64,000 nucleotides of DNA from the NCBI GenBank assembly GCA_035551675.1, contig DASZMV010000065.1, forward strand, positions 25,109 through 89,108, read 5' to 3'. Below, in pieces: positions 1-8,037 of this stretch (positions are counted from its first letter, which is position 1; each line of letters starts with the position of its first letter). Below the pieces are notes generated by a model, which was not told the origin of the DNA, ran no database searches, and worked only from the letters and a program-made list of their open reading frames with translations. The translations under genes were made by a program, and so were the position numbers. Source of the stretch: JAFECT01 sp035551675. Its GTDB lineage: Bacteria > Pseudomonadota > Alphaproteobacteria > Caulobacterales > Caulobacteraceae.

Positions 1-668
1 CTCTGGGACGGGATGTGAATCGAAGCGCCGAGGCTGAGCGGCGTGAAGATGTCGCGCAGGATCGGGTCGTGCGAGAGGCCCGAAAGCATTGTGAAGCGGT
101 CGTCGGCGTTCAAGCCGAACGTGCGGGCCTGCCACGCGACGAAATTGACCAGCGGCCGGTGCGAGCAGGCGACGCCCTTGGGCGCGCCGGTGCTTCCCGA
201 CGTAAAGAGCAGATAGGCGGGGTCGTCCGGCGAAGCCTCCGCTGTCGGCAGAGAAAGCGGTTGCGCCTTCGCCTCCGCGAAGGCGCCGAGCGCAAGCGTC
301 GGCAGCTCGAAACGCGCGGCCGCCTTCTCCGCGTCGCGGCCGGCGAGGACCAGGACGCCGGGGCGGGCGATCTCGACGAGAGTCTGCAGGCGGGCCGCGG
401 GATAGGCGAGGTCGAGGACGACGAACGGACGGTTCGCCCGCAGGCAGGCCAGGGCGGCGATGACCACGCGCGGCCCCCGGTCCGCCAGAATCGCCACCGT
501 CTTCGCTGTCGACGCCGCCGCGCCCGACAGGCGCGCCGCAAACGTCGCGCTGGCCTGCTCGAGCTCGCCGTAGGTCATCGCCCCATAGGCGCTCGAAAGC
601 GCCAGGGCGTCCGGGCGCTCGTGCGCACGCGCGAGAAACCCTGTCTCAATTCGATGCAGAGCGGCCAT
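1..668 (-). CDS. NRPS-like amino acid adenylation / AMP-dependent ligase, N-terminal part (cut by window edge)
   Basis: Reading the minus strand from the ATG at 668 gives an open frame of 222 codons to the window edge. It contains the adenylate-forming enzyme P-loop YLLFTSGSTGAPKGV near residue 150, followed by HRPLVNFVAWQ and a dipeptide DP..RDIFTPLSLGA stretch typical of NRPS adenylation domains. The N-terminus (ETGFLARAHERPDALAL, TYGELEQASA) is the usual start of an A domain with no condensation domain before it. The family activates a carboxylic or amino acid with ATP. The substrate and any downstream carrier or reductase domain are outside the window. It shares orientation with the hydroxylase gene upstream, about 90 bp away, so co-transcription is possible (inference). 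Confidence 0.8.
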   Translation of the reverse strand, partial: MAALHRIETGFLARAHERPDALALSSAYGAMTYGELEQASATFAARLSGAAASTAKTVAILADRGPRVVIAALACLRANRPFVVLDLAYPAARLQTLVEIARPGVLVLAGRDAEKAAARFELPTLALGAFAEAKAQPLSLPTAEASPDDPAYLLFTSGSTGAPKGVACSHRPLVNFVAWQARTFGLNADDRFTMLSGLSHDPILRDIFTPLSLGASIHIPSQ

Positions 669-758
669 GCGGGGATCGACGCTGCACGCCTTGGACCGCT
701 GGCGCGGCCGCCATTAACCGTTGCGCCCGGTCGTAAGCGGACCATACCGCGGAAGGAT

Positions 759-2102
759 CTACCCCTTCGCGAACCGCGCCGCTCTTCGTTCCACCCAGCC
801 GCCGCGATCGGCGTAGGCGCGTTCGACCGCGAAGCGTTCGTCCTTGGTCAGGTCGGGATGGTGCGACTCGAAGATCAGCACCACGCGGTCCTGGTCCGAG
901 CGGTTCCACGCCTCGTGCTCGAAACTGTCGTCGAAGGCGAACAGCTCGCCCTCGCGCCAGTGGTGCATGTCGTTGCCGACGCGGATGGCGCAGTCGCCGG
1001 GCACGATCAGCGGCAGGTGAACGGTGATGCGGTTGTTGGCGCAGCCGAAGTGCGGCGGGATGTGCGCCCCCGGCTTCAAGCGCGAAAAGAACATCTCGAT
1101 CGCGTTGCCGTCGTCGACGCGCGGAATATCGGCGGCCTCGAGCGCCTGCAGGGTCTTGGGGAAGTGCTGGGCGATCGGCGTCTTGCGGCCCTCGCGGTAC
1201 AGGTGCAGCGACGACCAGTCGAGATTTCCGCTCAACTTCTTCCATTCCTCGGCGTTGATGGCGCCGTGGACATAGGGGCTGAACGCCACGCCGTTCTTGA
1301 CGGCGGCGAGGAATTCGTCGCGGATCTCCGTCGTCGCGGCTTCCACGGCGGTGGCCCAGGCGAGGCGTGCGGCGGGTGTCAGGGTCTGCGCCTTCAGGTC
1401 CGGCATGTAGAAGACGCTGGGTTCCTGCATGGGCGTGCGGAAGCTGACGGGGCCGTCGTGGGTCTGGGTCCACATCGCGACGCGCACGCGGTCGAGGTCG
1501 GGCTTGGCGCCGGTCTCGGCTTCGATAACCCGCGCGGATTCGTCGACCGACGCCGCGTGCAGGCGCGTGAAGTGCTCGCGCATAACGCGGTCGGCGATGC
1601 GCGAGCGGTTGCGCATTTCCGCCGGCAGGGATGGGTCGTCCTTGCCGCGACGCACGAACGGCGCGTGATCGTCGCCGAGCGCGAACATGGCGGCGGCGTC
1701 TTCGTGGCGTCCGGCGGCATCGAGCGCGGCGCCGGCGAACAGCGCGACGTGGGCATTGCGCGGATCCAGGCGCCAAGCTTCGAGATAGGCTTCGACCGCG
1801 CCTTTCTTGTCGTCGAGTTTTTCCAGCGCGGTGCCGAGGTTGAACGGGAAGGCCGAGATGCTCGGGTTGAGCGTCATGCAGACGGCGTAGACCGCCGCCG
1901 CCTCGTCGAACCGCGCGCGCTGGAACAACAGCGTGCCGAGCAGCGCCTGGCCCTCGAGCAGACCCGAATTGCGCCGCAGCAGGTCGCGCAGCACCGTCTC
2001 CGCGTCGGCCAGGCGGCCGGTCTGGAACAGACCCTTGGCCTCCTGCAGTTGCCCCTGCTCGAAGGGGCTGGGGGCGGTGATTTCGGGTGCGGTGGCCGTC
2101 AT
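759..2102 (-). CDS. TPR-repeat aspartyl/asparaginyl beta-hydroxylase family protein
   Basis: 447 residues. The first 150 residues are helical repeats of TPR type (for example GLLEGQALLGTLLFQRARFDEA and a second repeat around residues 85-115). The C-terminal half is an Asp_Arg_Hydrox (AspH-type) 2-oxoglutarate/Fe(II) dioxygenase: PGAHIPPHFG at about 345-353 and FDDSFEHEAWN at about 390-399. By family knowledge His351 and His396 are the iron ligands and the Arg after the second His binds 2-oxoglutarate. The protein has no signal peptide, so it should act in the cytoplasm. Its target is unknown. In bacteria such enzymes hydroxylate peptides, lipids or carrier-bound amino acids; the adjacent adenylation gene makes the last possible (inference). 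Confidence 0.88.
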   Translation of the reverse strand: MTATAPEITAPSPFEQGQLQEAKGLFQTGRLADAETVLRDLLRRNSGLLEGQALLGTLLFQRARFDEAAAVYAVCMTLNPSISAFPFNLGTALEKLDDKKGAVEAYLEAWRLDPRNAHVALFAGAALDAAGRHEDAAAMFALGDDHAPFVRRGKDDPSLPAEMRNRSRIADRVMREHFTRLHAASVDESARVIEAETGAKPDLDRVRVAMWTQTHDGPVSFRTPMQEPSVFYMPDLKAQTLTPAARLAWATAVEAATTEIRDEFLAAVKNGVAFSPYVHGAINAEEWKKLSGNLDWSSLHLYREGRKTPIAQHFPKTLQALEAADIPRVDDGNAIEMFFSRLKPGAHIPPHFGCANNRITVHLPLIVPGDCAIRVGNDMHHWREGELFAFDDSFEHEAWNRSDQDRVVLIFESHHPDLTKDERFAVERAYADRGGWVERRAARFAKG

Positions 2103-2406
2103 GACGCCTCGACCTGGTCGGTTCGGGCGGAAAGCCCTGGGTATTCGGCCTGTCCGGGCCGCCTTGCCGCCCGGGGGTCAAAGCCTTGCCCGACTTGGAT
2201 TCGGGTCAGCTTGCGCAGGTATTCCTGCGCCTGGGGACTCAATTCGATTGAACACGTTCGACAATTTGTCGCATGATGATTTACCGGTGGCCGTCGCCCG
2301 CGGCCGATTTGCCGCGCGGGTTGAAACTCCCGCCCCGCCGGGGTTTTATCCGCGACCTTCCCTTTCAGAGCCGGCGGCCGACGTGGACCAGGAACCGACC
2401 CGCATC
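2103..2406. other. Divergent intergenic region with a 13-bp palindrome
   Basis: This gap separates the minus-strand hydroxylase from the plus-strand FHA-SpoIIE gene and must hold both promoters. At 2259-2271 there is a perfect inverted repeat, CGACAA-T-TTGTCG, in a locally AT-richer stretch, next to GAACACGTTC at 2250-2259. It could be an operator, but I cannot name a regulator. An open reading frame passes through the gap on the plus strand (from 1933), but its codons before about 2380 look like the antisense shadow of the hydroxylase. Confidence 0.4.
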
Positions 2407-3495
2407 ATGACCATGGCGCGCAGCCTCGAGATCGCGCCCGACGACCGCGTGCATTTGCTCCAGCCGCTGCTGGGGGCGACGCCCGACGAGCGCCGCGTCA
2501 TCGACGGCGCCGGCCTGATAATCGGCCGGGCGGCGCCGGCGGACCTGGTCGTGCCCGACAGCGAGGTCTCGCGCAGCCACTGCCGTGTCGAACTGCGCAA
2601 CGGCGAGGCGCTGGTGACAGACCTCGGCTCGACCAACGGCACCTATTTGAACGGCGAGCGGATCACCGTGCCTACCCTGCTGCCGGTCGGCGGCCTGTTG
2701 CAGATCGGCCGTCAGGTGCTGAAGCACGAGTGGCGCACCCAGCGCGAGATCGACGAGATCGACGAGACCGGTCGCGACCTCGCCCGCGCCGACGCCTATG
2801 TGCGCGCCCTGCTGCCGCCGCCCTTGACCGAAGGCCCTATCCGCACCGACTGGGTGCTGCAACCGTCGGCCAAGCTCGGCGGCGACGCCTTCGGATATAC
2901 CGACCTCTCCGAAAACAAGTTCGCCATCTATCTGATGGACGTGTCGGGGCACGGGTCCGGCGCGGCGCTGCACAGTGTGGCGGTGATGAACCTGCTGCGC
3001 CAGGGTGCGCTCGCCGACACCGATCCGGAAAAGCCCGGTGATGTGTTGGCCACGCTGAACACCATGTTCCAGATGGAGCGCCACGCGGAGATGTATTTCA
3101 CCCTGTGGTACGGCGTGTTCGACCGCGCGACGCGGCGGCTCGACTATGCCGCAGCCGGCCATCACGCCTCCTACCTGGTGCCCGCCGACCGCAGCGAGGC
3201 GATCCCGCTGCGCACCAAGAACGGGGTGATCGGCTGTTCGCCGGGACGTACCTACTCGGCCGACTCGACGGTCATCCCCCCGGGGGCGACCCTCTATGTG
3301 TTCAGCGACGGGGTGTTCGAGGTGGTCACCTCCGCCGGACTGCAGTGGGGCCTGAACGATTTTGTCCCCCTGATCCTCGAACCGATGATCGAAGGCGTCA
3401 CCGAAAGCAGCCGCCTTCATCAAACTGTCATGAAAAACGCCAAACAAGGCGGTCTGGACGACGACTTCACCCTGGTGGTGGCGAAATTCGACTAA
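2407..3495 (+). CDS. FHA domain - SpoIIE/RsbU-type PP2C serine phosphatase
   Basis: 362 residues from the ATG at 2407 (a second ATG follows at 2413; a GTG at 2383 is also in frame). An FHA phosphopeptide-binding domain occupies about residues 35-105: GLIIGRAAPADLVVPD, SRSHCRVE and DLGSTNGTYLNG carry the conserved Gly-Arg, Ser-x-x-His and Asn residues. A SpoIIE phosphatase domain follows (LGGDAFGY, LMDVSGHGSGAALHS, AAAGHHASYL, FSDGVFEV, DDDFTLVVAKF) with the metal-binding Asp residues. It should dephosphorylate the STAS protein encoded 23 bp downstream, and the FHA domain could tie its activity to a Ser/Thr kinase such as the one at 4403-6436. No membrane segment is visible. Confidence 0.88.
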   Translation: MTMARSLEIAPDDRVHLLQPLLGATPDERRVIDGAGLIIGRAAPADLVVPDSEVSRSHCRVELRNGEALVTDLGSTNGTYLNGERITVPTLLPVGGLLQIGRQVLKHEWRTQREIDEIDETGRDLARADAYVRALLPPPLTEGPIRTDWVLQPSAKLGGDAFGYTDLSENKFAIYLMDVSGHGSGAALHSVAVMNLLRQGALADTDPEKPGDVLATLNTMFQMERHAEMYFTLWYGVFDRATRRLDYAAAGHHASYLVPADRSEAIPLRTKNGVIGCSPGRTYSADSTVIPPGATLYVFSDGVFEVVTSAGLQWGLNDFVPLILEPMIEGVTESSRLHQTVMKNAKQGGLDDDFTLVVAKFD

Positions 3496-3518
3496 ACTCT
3501 TCGCGAGGGGCGACGCGT

Positions 3519-3857
3519 ATGAACATCGACTTCAGTGATGTGGACGGCTTCAAAAAGGTGGCGCTCGACGGGCGCCTGGATACCGCCGGCGTCGGCGCGG
3601 TCGAGCTGCGCTTCTCGGCGGGCGTCATACCGGCCGGCGAAAACACCATGGTGGACATGTCCAAGGTGGAGTTCATGACGTCCCTCGGCGTGCGCATGCT
3701 GCTCTCCACCGCGCGCTCGCTCGGCGTGAAGGGCAAGAAGCTCGTCATGTTCGGCGCCAATCCGGCGGTTAGCGACACGGTCGAGACCATGGGCTTCTCG
3801 GACATCGTGCCGCTGTGCGCCAGCGAGGCCGATGCGATCGCCCTTCTGAGGGCCTGA
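3519..3857 (+). CDS. STAS-domain anti-anti-sigma factor (SpoIIAA/RsbV-like)
   Basis: 112 residues with a complete STAS fold pattern: ALDGRLDTAGV near residues 15-25, then TMVDMSKVEFMTSLGVRMLL at about 43-62. In SpoIIAA/RsbV the motif is DS-S/T-G with the second hydroxyl residue phosphorylated. Here the aligned sequence is T54-S55-L56-G57, so the usual phosphosite position is Leu and Ser55 (or Thr54) would have to serve. This variant is shared by a subfamily of alphaproteobacterial STAS proteins as I recall. The gene lies between the SpoIIE phosphatase and an RsbW-like kinase, as expected for a partner-switching module. Shine-Dalgarno GCGAGGGG lies 8-9 bp before the ATG. Confidence 0.85.
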   Translation: MNIDFSDVDGFKKVALDGRLDTAGVGAVELRFSAGVIPAGENTMVDMSKVEFMTSLGVRMLLSTARSLGVKGKKLVMFGANPAVSDTVETMGFSDIVPLCASEADAIALLRA

Positions 3858-3929
3858 CGCCTGAGCGCATCCGACATCACGCCCGGCGCCGCCGCGGCGC
3901 CCCGGTGCGCGGACGATGTCGTCTGGTCG

Positions 3930-4367
3930 GTGATCGAAAACGACATCGCATCGATCGAGCGGGCCCGGCTGCAGATCCGGCCGCTGCTGGCGTGGGCTGG
4001 GGTGTCGGCCAAGACCATCAACCGCTTCGAGGTGGTGTTCGAGGAGCTGGTCTACAACGTCCTGCGCTACGGGTTCGACCCCGGCTCGGCGCAGAAGATC
4101 CTGACCCGCGCGTCGCTTACGCCTGACACGGTCGAACTGGTCATCGAGGACGACGGCCTTGCGTTCGACCCTACCGCCCAGCCGGAACCGCCGCCCTATC
4201 AATCGCTGGAGACGGCGCAGATCGGCGGCCGCGGCATCCCGACCGTGCGCAAGTTCTCCTCGACGTTCCGCTACGAGCCGGCACCGGCGTCGGGCGAGGG
4301 ACGCGAACGTGTCGGCTGCCTATTCGCGCCGGTGAACCGCGTCACCGTGACGATCGCGAAGGTTTAG
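3930..4367 (+). CDS. RsbW/SpoIIAB-like anti-sigma factor serine kinase (HATPase_c)
   Basis: 145 residues from a GTG at 3930. The GHKL ATPase N-box is clear: FEVVFEELVYNVLRYGFDP (E-x-x-x-N). ELVIEDDGLAFDPT is the G1-type Asp box, and GGRGIPTVRKF is the G2-type box. The family phosphorylates the STAS partner and sequesters a sigma factor or other target. The start is uncertain. The reading frame is open back to the stop of the STAS gene (same frame). A CTG at 3861 has a good Shine-Dalgarno (GAGGG at 3848-3852, 8-bp gap) and would give 168 residues, whereas the GTG at 3930 has none. No sigma factor is encoded in the window, so the output of the module is unknown. Confidence 0.82.
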   Translation: MIENDIASIERARLQIRPLLAWAGVSAKTINRFEVVFEELVYNVLRYGFDPGSAQKILTRASLTPDTVELVIEDDGLAFDPTAQPEPPPYQSLETAQIGGRGIPTVRKFSSTFRYEPAPASGEGRERVGCLFAPVNRVTVTIAKV

Positions 4368-4402
4368 GCCGCTCGCTTTCGCGGGACGCGCGGAATTGAA
4401 AT

Positions 4403-6436
4403 TTACTTCGCCGCCAGCGCCGCGCTCGACGCGGCATAGAGGCCGTTCAGCGACGACTTGATACCCCCCGCCTGGGCGATGGACGCGTCCAGGCTCTTCG
4501 CGTCCGCCGAGGTGGCCGAGCGCGACAGGTCGTCCAGGCGCGCGAGCTGCACCTTCGCCTTCGCCGCATTGTCCTGCAGGATCTGATAGGCCTGTTTGCG
4601 CGCGCCCGACGCGAAAAGCCAGGGCTTGGGCTTGCCGGCGTCGGCGATGACCGCATTGCCGATGGCGCGGGCATCGGACACCGCGGCCTGCAGCTTGCTG
4701 CGCTTGATCGGCGCCAGCGCGGTTCCCGCCGCGGTCGCCGCCTTGCTGAAATCGCCGTAGGCGACCAGCGCGCCGCGCGTCGCACCGAGCGCGCCGGTGG
4801 GGTCACTTGCGTTCGACACGTCCGCGACGGTCTGGCCGAGCCGCGTTTTTGCCGCGCGCAGGGTCGACAGCGCCGCGCCGCCCTGGCCGGCGAGGGACTT
4901 CTCGATGTCGCGCGACTGGCTCGCCGCCGACCGGTCGAGCGCTGTGGCTTCGCCCTTGGCCATGTCGGTCGCGGCCTTGACGATCTGCGTGTCGAGGTCG
5001 GCGCGCTTGGCCGCGTCGGCGCCGGAAATCTGGCCGGCCAGCGCCCGGATGCTCGCATCCGCCTTGCTCAACGTCCCGATCTCGTTGCGGGGTCGGTCGT
5101 TCTGCTTCGCGTCGGCCAGCAGTTGATCCGCGGCCTGCACGATCCCGGGCGCCGACGCAGGCCCGGCCGTGGAGGCGTGAACCGCTGTCGCCGTGGATGC
5201 GGCGTGCGGCGCCGTACCAGCCGCGGGCGTCGCCGTAGTCTCGTCGCCCCGATGCGGCTGCGACAGCACGACCGCGCCGCCCGCGACCAGGATCGCCACC
5301 CCCAGAACAGCGCCGGCCCCGAAGACGACAGCGCGATCACTCATCAGCTTGGACAAGCCGCCGCCCGCCGGTTTTGCGTCGGCGCCGGACGCGGAGGCGA
5401 GAGCCGCCGCAGGGACCGCGACGCTCGCGGCGGGGACGCTCTGCATCTGGGGTGTAACGGTCGGCGCGGGAGCCTGGGCCGCTTCCAGGTTCTCCTCGCG
5501 CGTGGCGGGGCGGATGATGATGCGCGTGCGCTCGTCGTCCTCGACCTCGACGGGCGCGTCGAACATGGCGAGCCACTGTGGGATCGACTGCGGGCGCTGT
5601 TCCGGCTTGATCGCCATGCCGGCGTCCACGGCCCGGAGGAACCGGGCGCTGAAGCCCGGATGGTCCTTCGCCGCCAGCGGTTCGCCGAGGCCCGCGTGCA
5701 GGCGCTCCAGCACCTCGGGCGGCTTCTCGCCGGTGACGCATTGGTACATCACCACGGCCAGGGCGTAGATGTCGGTCCACGGCCCCTGGACGTAGGTCTT
5801 CACATACTGTTCCAGCGCCGCGTAGGGCGGAGTGTAGAAGGTGACCTTGGTGCTGGTCGCCTGGCCGTGGTCGAAGCGCGCCGAACCGAAGTCGATGAGA
5901 ACCGGTCGCCCGTCGGTGTCGACGATGATGTTCGCCGGCTTGATGTCGCGGTGCAGGACGCCGCCCTCGTGGGCGCGGCACAGGCCGTCGGCGATCGGCC
6001 GGATCAGCGCGATCAGGTCGGCTTCATCGAACTTGCGCCCGGCCTTCAACATTTCCGACAGCGACAGTCCGTCCTCGAAATCCATCACCATGTAGGCGGT
6101 GCCGTTGATCTCGAAGAGGCTCCGTACGCTGACGATGTTCGGGTGCCGCTCGGGCTTCGATAGATTCCAGAGGACCTTGGCTTCCTCCAGGAACTTGTCG
6201 CGGCCCAGGGCGAAGACCTCTTCGGCCGAGGAGTCCGACACCGCCACGGTCGCGCCGTCTACGCGGTCGCTGATCGCGCTCGGGAAATATTCCTTGATCG
6301 CGACCAGCTCGTCGAAATAGGCGCCCCGCCCCTGGTAGACGATGCCGAAACCGCCGACGCCCAGCACCCTTTCCAGGCGCCATTCGCGCAGCATGGCGCC
6401 TTCAGGAAGCGCGCGATGTGAATAGACCTGGTTCAT
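4403..6436 (-). CDS. Membrane-anchored Ser/Thr protein kinase (Hanks type)
   Basis: 677 residues from the ATG at 6436 (a GTG at 6457 would add 7 residues; neither has a clear Shine-Dalgarno). The cytoplasmic kinase domain spans about 20-290: Gly loop GVGGFGIVYQG, VAIKEYFP lysine, HRDIKPANIIVD catalytic loop, DFGSAR metal loop. After a linker rich in Ala and Pro there is one membrane segment (VVFGAGAVLGVAILVAGGAV, around 375-394). An outside region of about 280 residues follows, made of Ala-rich heptads that look like coiled coil rather than PASTA repeats. It is convergent with the RsbW-like gene and divergent from the PP2C phosphatase at 6533, its probable antagonist (inference). Confidence 0.9.
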   Translation of the reverse strand: MNQVYSHRALPEGAMLREWRLERVLGVGGFGIVYQGRGAYFDELVAIKEYFPSAISDRVDGATVAVSDSSAEEVFALGRDKFLEEAKVLWNLSKPERHPNIVSVRSLFEINGTAYMVMDFEDGLSLSEMLKAGRKFDEADLIALIRPIADGLCRAHEGGVLHRDIKPANIIVDTDGRPVLIDFGSARFDHGQATSTKVTFYTPPYAALEQYVKTYVQGPWTDIYALAVVMYQCVTGEKPPEVLERLHAGLGEPLAAKDHPGFSARFLRAVDAGMAIKPEQRPQSIPQWLAMFDAPVEVEDDERTRIIIRPATREENLEAAQAPAPTVTPQMQSVPAASVAVPAAALASASGADAKPAGGGLSKLMSDRAVVFGAGAVLGVAILVAGGAVVLSQPHRGDETTATPAAGTAPHAASTATAVHASTAGPASAPGIVQAADQLLADAKQNDRPRNEIGTLSKADASIRALAGQISGADAAKRADLDTQIVKAATDMAKGEATALDRSAASQSRDIEKSLAGQGGAALSTLRAAKTRLGQTVADVSNASDPTGALGATRGALVAYGDFSKAATAAGTALAPIKRSKLQAAVSDARAIGNAVIADAGKPKPWLFASGARKQAYQILQDNAAKAKVQLARLDDLSRSATSADAKSLDASIAQAGGIKSSLNGLYAASSAALAAK

Positions 6437-6532
6437 GCGTGGACGCCCGGTTTGCACGCAAGTGTACGTCCGCCTAGGTTAGCCGTGTTTGCGGTCTAAG
6501 TGAAAGACCGCATCGGGGTCAGGGGGCTGAGG

Positions 6533-7240
6533 ATGCCGTTGACGGTCGCGGCGCGCACCCACGTGGGCTGCAAGCGCAAGGTCAACGAGGACGCAGTCCT
6601 CGACCGGCCCGATCTCGGCCTCTGGGCCGTCGCCGACGGCATGGGCGGCCACAAGGCCGGCGACGTGGCCAGTGCCATGATCGTGGAACGCTTGGGCTCG
6701 GCCTCCCTGAACGGCGACCTTCCGGACCGCATCGAAGAGGTTCGCCGCCGGCTGCATGACGCCAACAGTCGGTTGATCGAACTCCGCACCGACGAACAGT
6801 CCACCATCGGCAGCACCGTGGTGGTGTTGGCGGTGGAAAGATCGGCCTTCGCCTGCCTGTGGGCCGGCGACAGTCGCGCCTATCGCCTGCGCGGCGGCGA
6901 ACTCACCCAGATCACCCGCGACCACAGCTTGGTGCAGGACCTGGTCGACGTCGGCGAGCTGCGTCCCGAGGACGCCCGCGGCCACCCCAACGCCAACGTG
7001 ATCACACGCGCGGTCGGCGCATCCAGACCCCTGGAGATCGACCTCGTGGCCGGCGAAGTCCACTCCGGAGACGTCTTTCTGCTGGCCAGCGACGGCCTGA
7101 CCAAGGTGGTCGACGATCGCGAACTCGCCACGCACCTCCGTGCGCCGGAGCCCAACGTCTGCGCCGACCATCTGCTCGCCATGACCCTCGAACGCGGGGC
7201 CCCGGACAACGTGTCTCTGATCGTGCTGCGGGCGGACTGA
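6533..7240 (+). CDS. PP2C-family Ser/Thr protein phosphatase (PppA/Stp type)
   Basis: 235 residues from the ATG at 6533, preceded by AGGGGG and GAGG; a GTG at 6500 is in frame but less likely. All PP2C motifs are present: KVNEDAVL, AVADGMGGHKAGDVAS, GSTVVVL, LWAGDSRAYRLRGGEL, NVITRAVGA, FLLASDGLTKVVDD and DNVSLIVL, with the Asp residues that bind the two metal ions. It should be cytoplasmic and reverse phosphorylation by the divergently transcribed kinase at 4403-6436. Together with the FHA-SpoIIE protein these make a kinase-phosphatase-FHA set like the one that controls type VI secretion in other bacteria, but no secretion genes are in the window. Confidence 0.9.
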   Translation: MPLTVAARTHVGCKRKVNEDAVLDRPDLGLWAVADGMGGHKAGDVASAMIVERLGSASLNGDLPDRIEEVRRRLHDANSRLIELRTDEQSTIGSTVVVLAVERSAFACLWAGDSRAYRLRGGELTQITRDHSLVQDLVDVGELRPEDARGHPNANVITRAVGASRPLEIDLVAGEVHSGDVFLLASDGLTKVVDDRELATHLRAPEPNVCADHLLAMTLERGAPDNVSLIVLRAD

Positions 7241-7263
7241 GGATCGTCCTTGGGCTCGTCGCC

Positions 7264-7288
7264 GGAACCTTGGCCGTCGACGGCGGTT
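7264..7288 (+). promoter_or_regulatory. Candidate EcfG (general stress sigma factor) promoter, hemerythrin lipoprotein operon
   Basis: GGAAC at 7264-7268, a 16-bp spacer, then GGTT at 7285-7288, which fits the alphaproteobacterial EcfG consensus GGAAC-N16/17-CGTT with one mismatch. It lies about 34 bp before the start of the hemerythrin gene, after the end of the PP2C gene at 7240. Four similar matches occur within the next 6.6 kb. Confidence 0.6.
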
Positions 7289-7321
7289 CAGGCCCCAGAA
7301 GAACGGGGACAGGAGCCGGTC

Positions 7322-8032
7322 ATGCAGCTTCGCGTTTCACGCCGCAACGCCTTGATCCTTTCCGCCGCTGCGCCGGCCGCCGCCGTCGCGGGCTGTTCGC
7401 AATCGGAGACCAAGGGCAAGGCCGGCGAGGACAAGGATATTTCCGCGGTCGAAGACCTGATGCGCGAGCACGGGGTGCTCCGCCGCATCCTGGTGGTCTA
7501 TCGCGAGGCGGCGAGGTCGCTCCCGACATCGGTCGCCACGTTCGACGCCGGCGCGCTGGCGCAGGCGGCGGACCTCTTCCGCCTTTTCGGCGAGGACTAT
7601 CACGAGCGGCGCCTCGAGGAGCAGCACATCTTCCCGACACTGCAGCGCCTCGGCGGCCCGGCCGCGTCGCTGGTCCCGACCCTGCTCGCGCAACACCAGC
7701 GTGGACGCGAACTGACCGCGTACATCAGAAGCCGCTGCGCCGGCGGCAGGGTGTCGGCGTCGGACGCGACGCCGCTCTCGACCGCGCTCGAGACTTTCGC
7801 GCGCATGTACGAGGCGCATACCGCCTTCGAGGACACCATCGCGTTCCAGGCGTGGGAGAAAGGCCTTTCGGGCAAGCAACTCGACCAGGCAGGCGACGAG
7901 TTCGAGAAAATCGAACGAGAGCAGTTCAAGGGCGACGGCTTCGATATGGCGGTCGCACAGATCGGCGACATCGAGCGCCGTCTCGGCCTGAGCGACCTAG
8001 CGCGCTACACCGCCCCGCCCGCGCCGGGTTAA
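7322..8032 (+). CDS. Hemerythrin-domain lipoprotein or Tat-exported protein
   Basis: 236 residues from the ATG at 7322 with AGGAG 7 bp upstream. The N-terminus MQLRVSRRNALILSAAAPAAAVAGC has a twin-arginine and a lipobox (AVAGC), so the protein is probably exported folded and lipid-anchored. The rest is a hemerythrin-like four-helix bundle: MREHGVLRRIL, ARMYEAHTAFEDT, YHERRLEEQHIFP supply His and Glu ligands for a di-iron or di-metal site. Such proteins bind oxygen, iron or nitric oxide products; the ligand here is unknown. An EcfG-like promoter precedes it and the next gene starts 5 bp after its stop, so the two form an operon. Confidence 0.82.
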   Translation: MQLRVSRRNALILSAAAPAAAVAGCSQSETKGKAGEDKDISAVEDLMREHGVLRRILVVYREAARSLPTSVATFDAGALAQAADLFRLFGEDYHERRLEEQHIFPTLQRLGGPAASLVPTLLAQHQRGRELTAYIRSRCAGGRVSASDATPLSTALETFARMYEAHTAFEDTIAFQAWEKGLSGKQLDQAGDEFEKIEREQFKGDGFDMAVAQIGDIERRLGLSDLARYTAPPAPG

Positions 8033-8037
8033 GCGCG

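Noticed and set aside
2246..2275. LexA (SOS) box near GAACACGTTCGACAATTTGTC
   Set aside because: The alphaproteobacterial LexA direct repeat GTTC-N7-GTTC is not met; only one half is present.
15..2276. 753-codon open frame on the plus strand
   Set aside because: It is antisense to the adenylation gene and the hydroxylase. Its product is Arg/Ala-rich without any domain, the usual shadow in GC-rich coding DNA.
6533..7240. Type VI secretion control genes as part of a secretion cluster
   Set aside because: The kinase, PP2C and FHA set resembles such control genes, but no structural secretion gene is present in the window.
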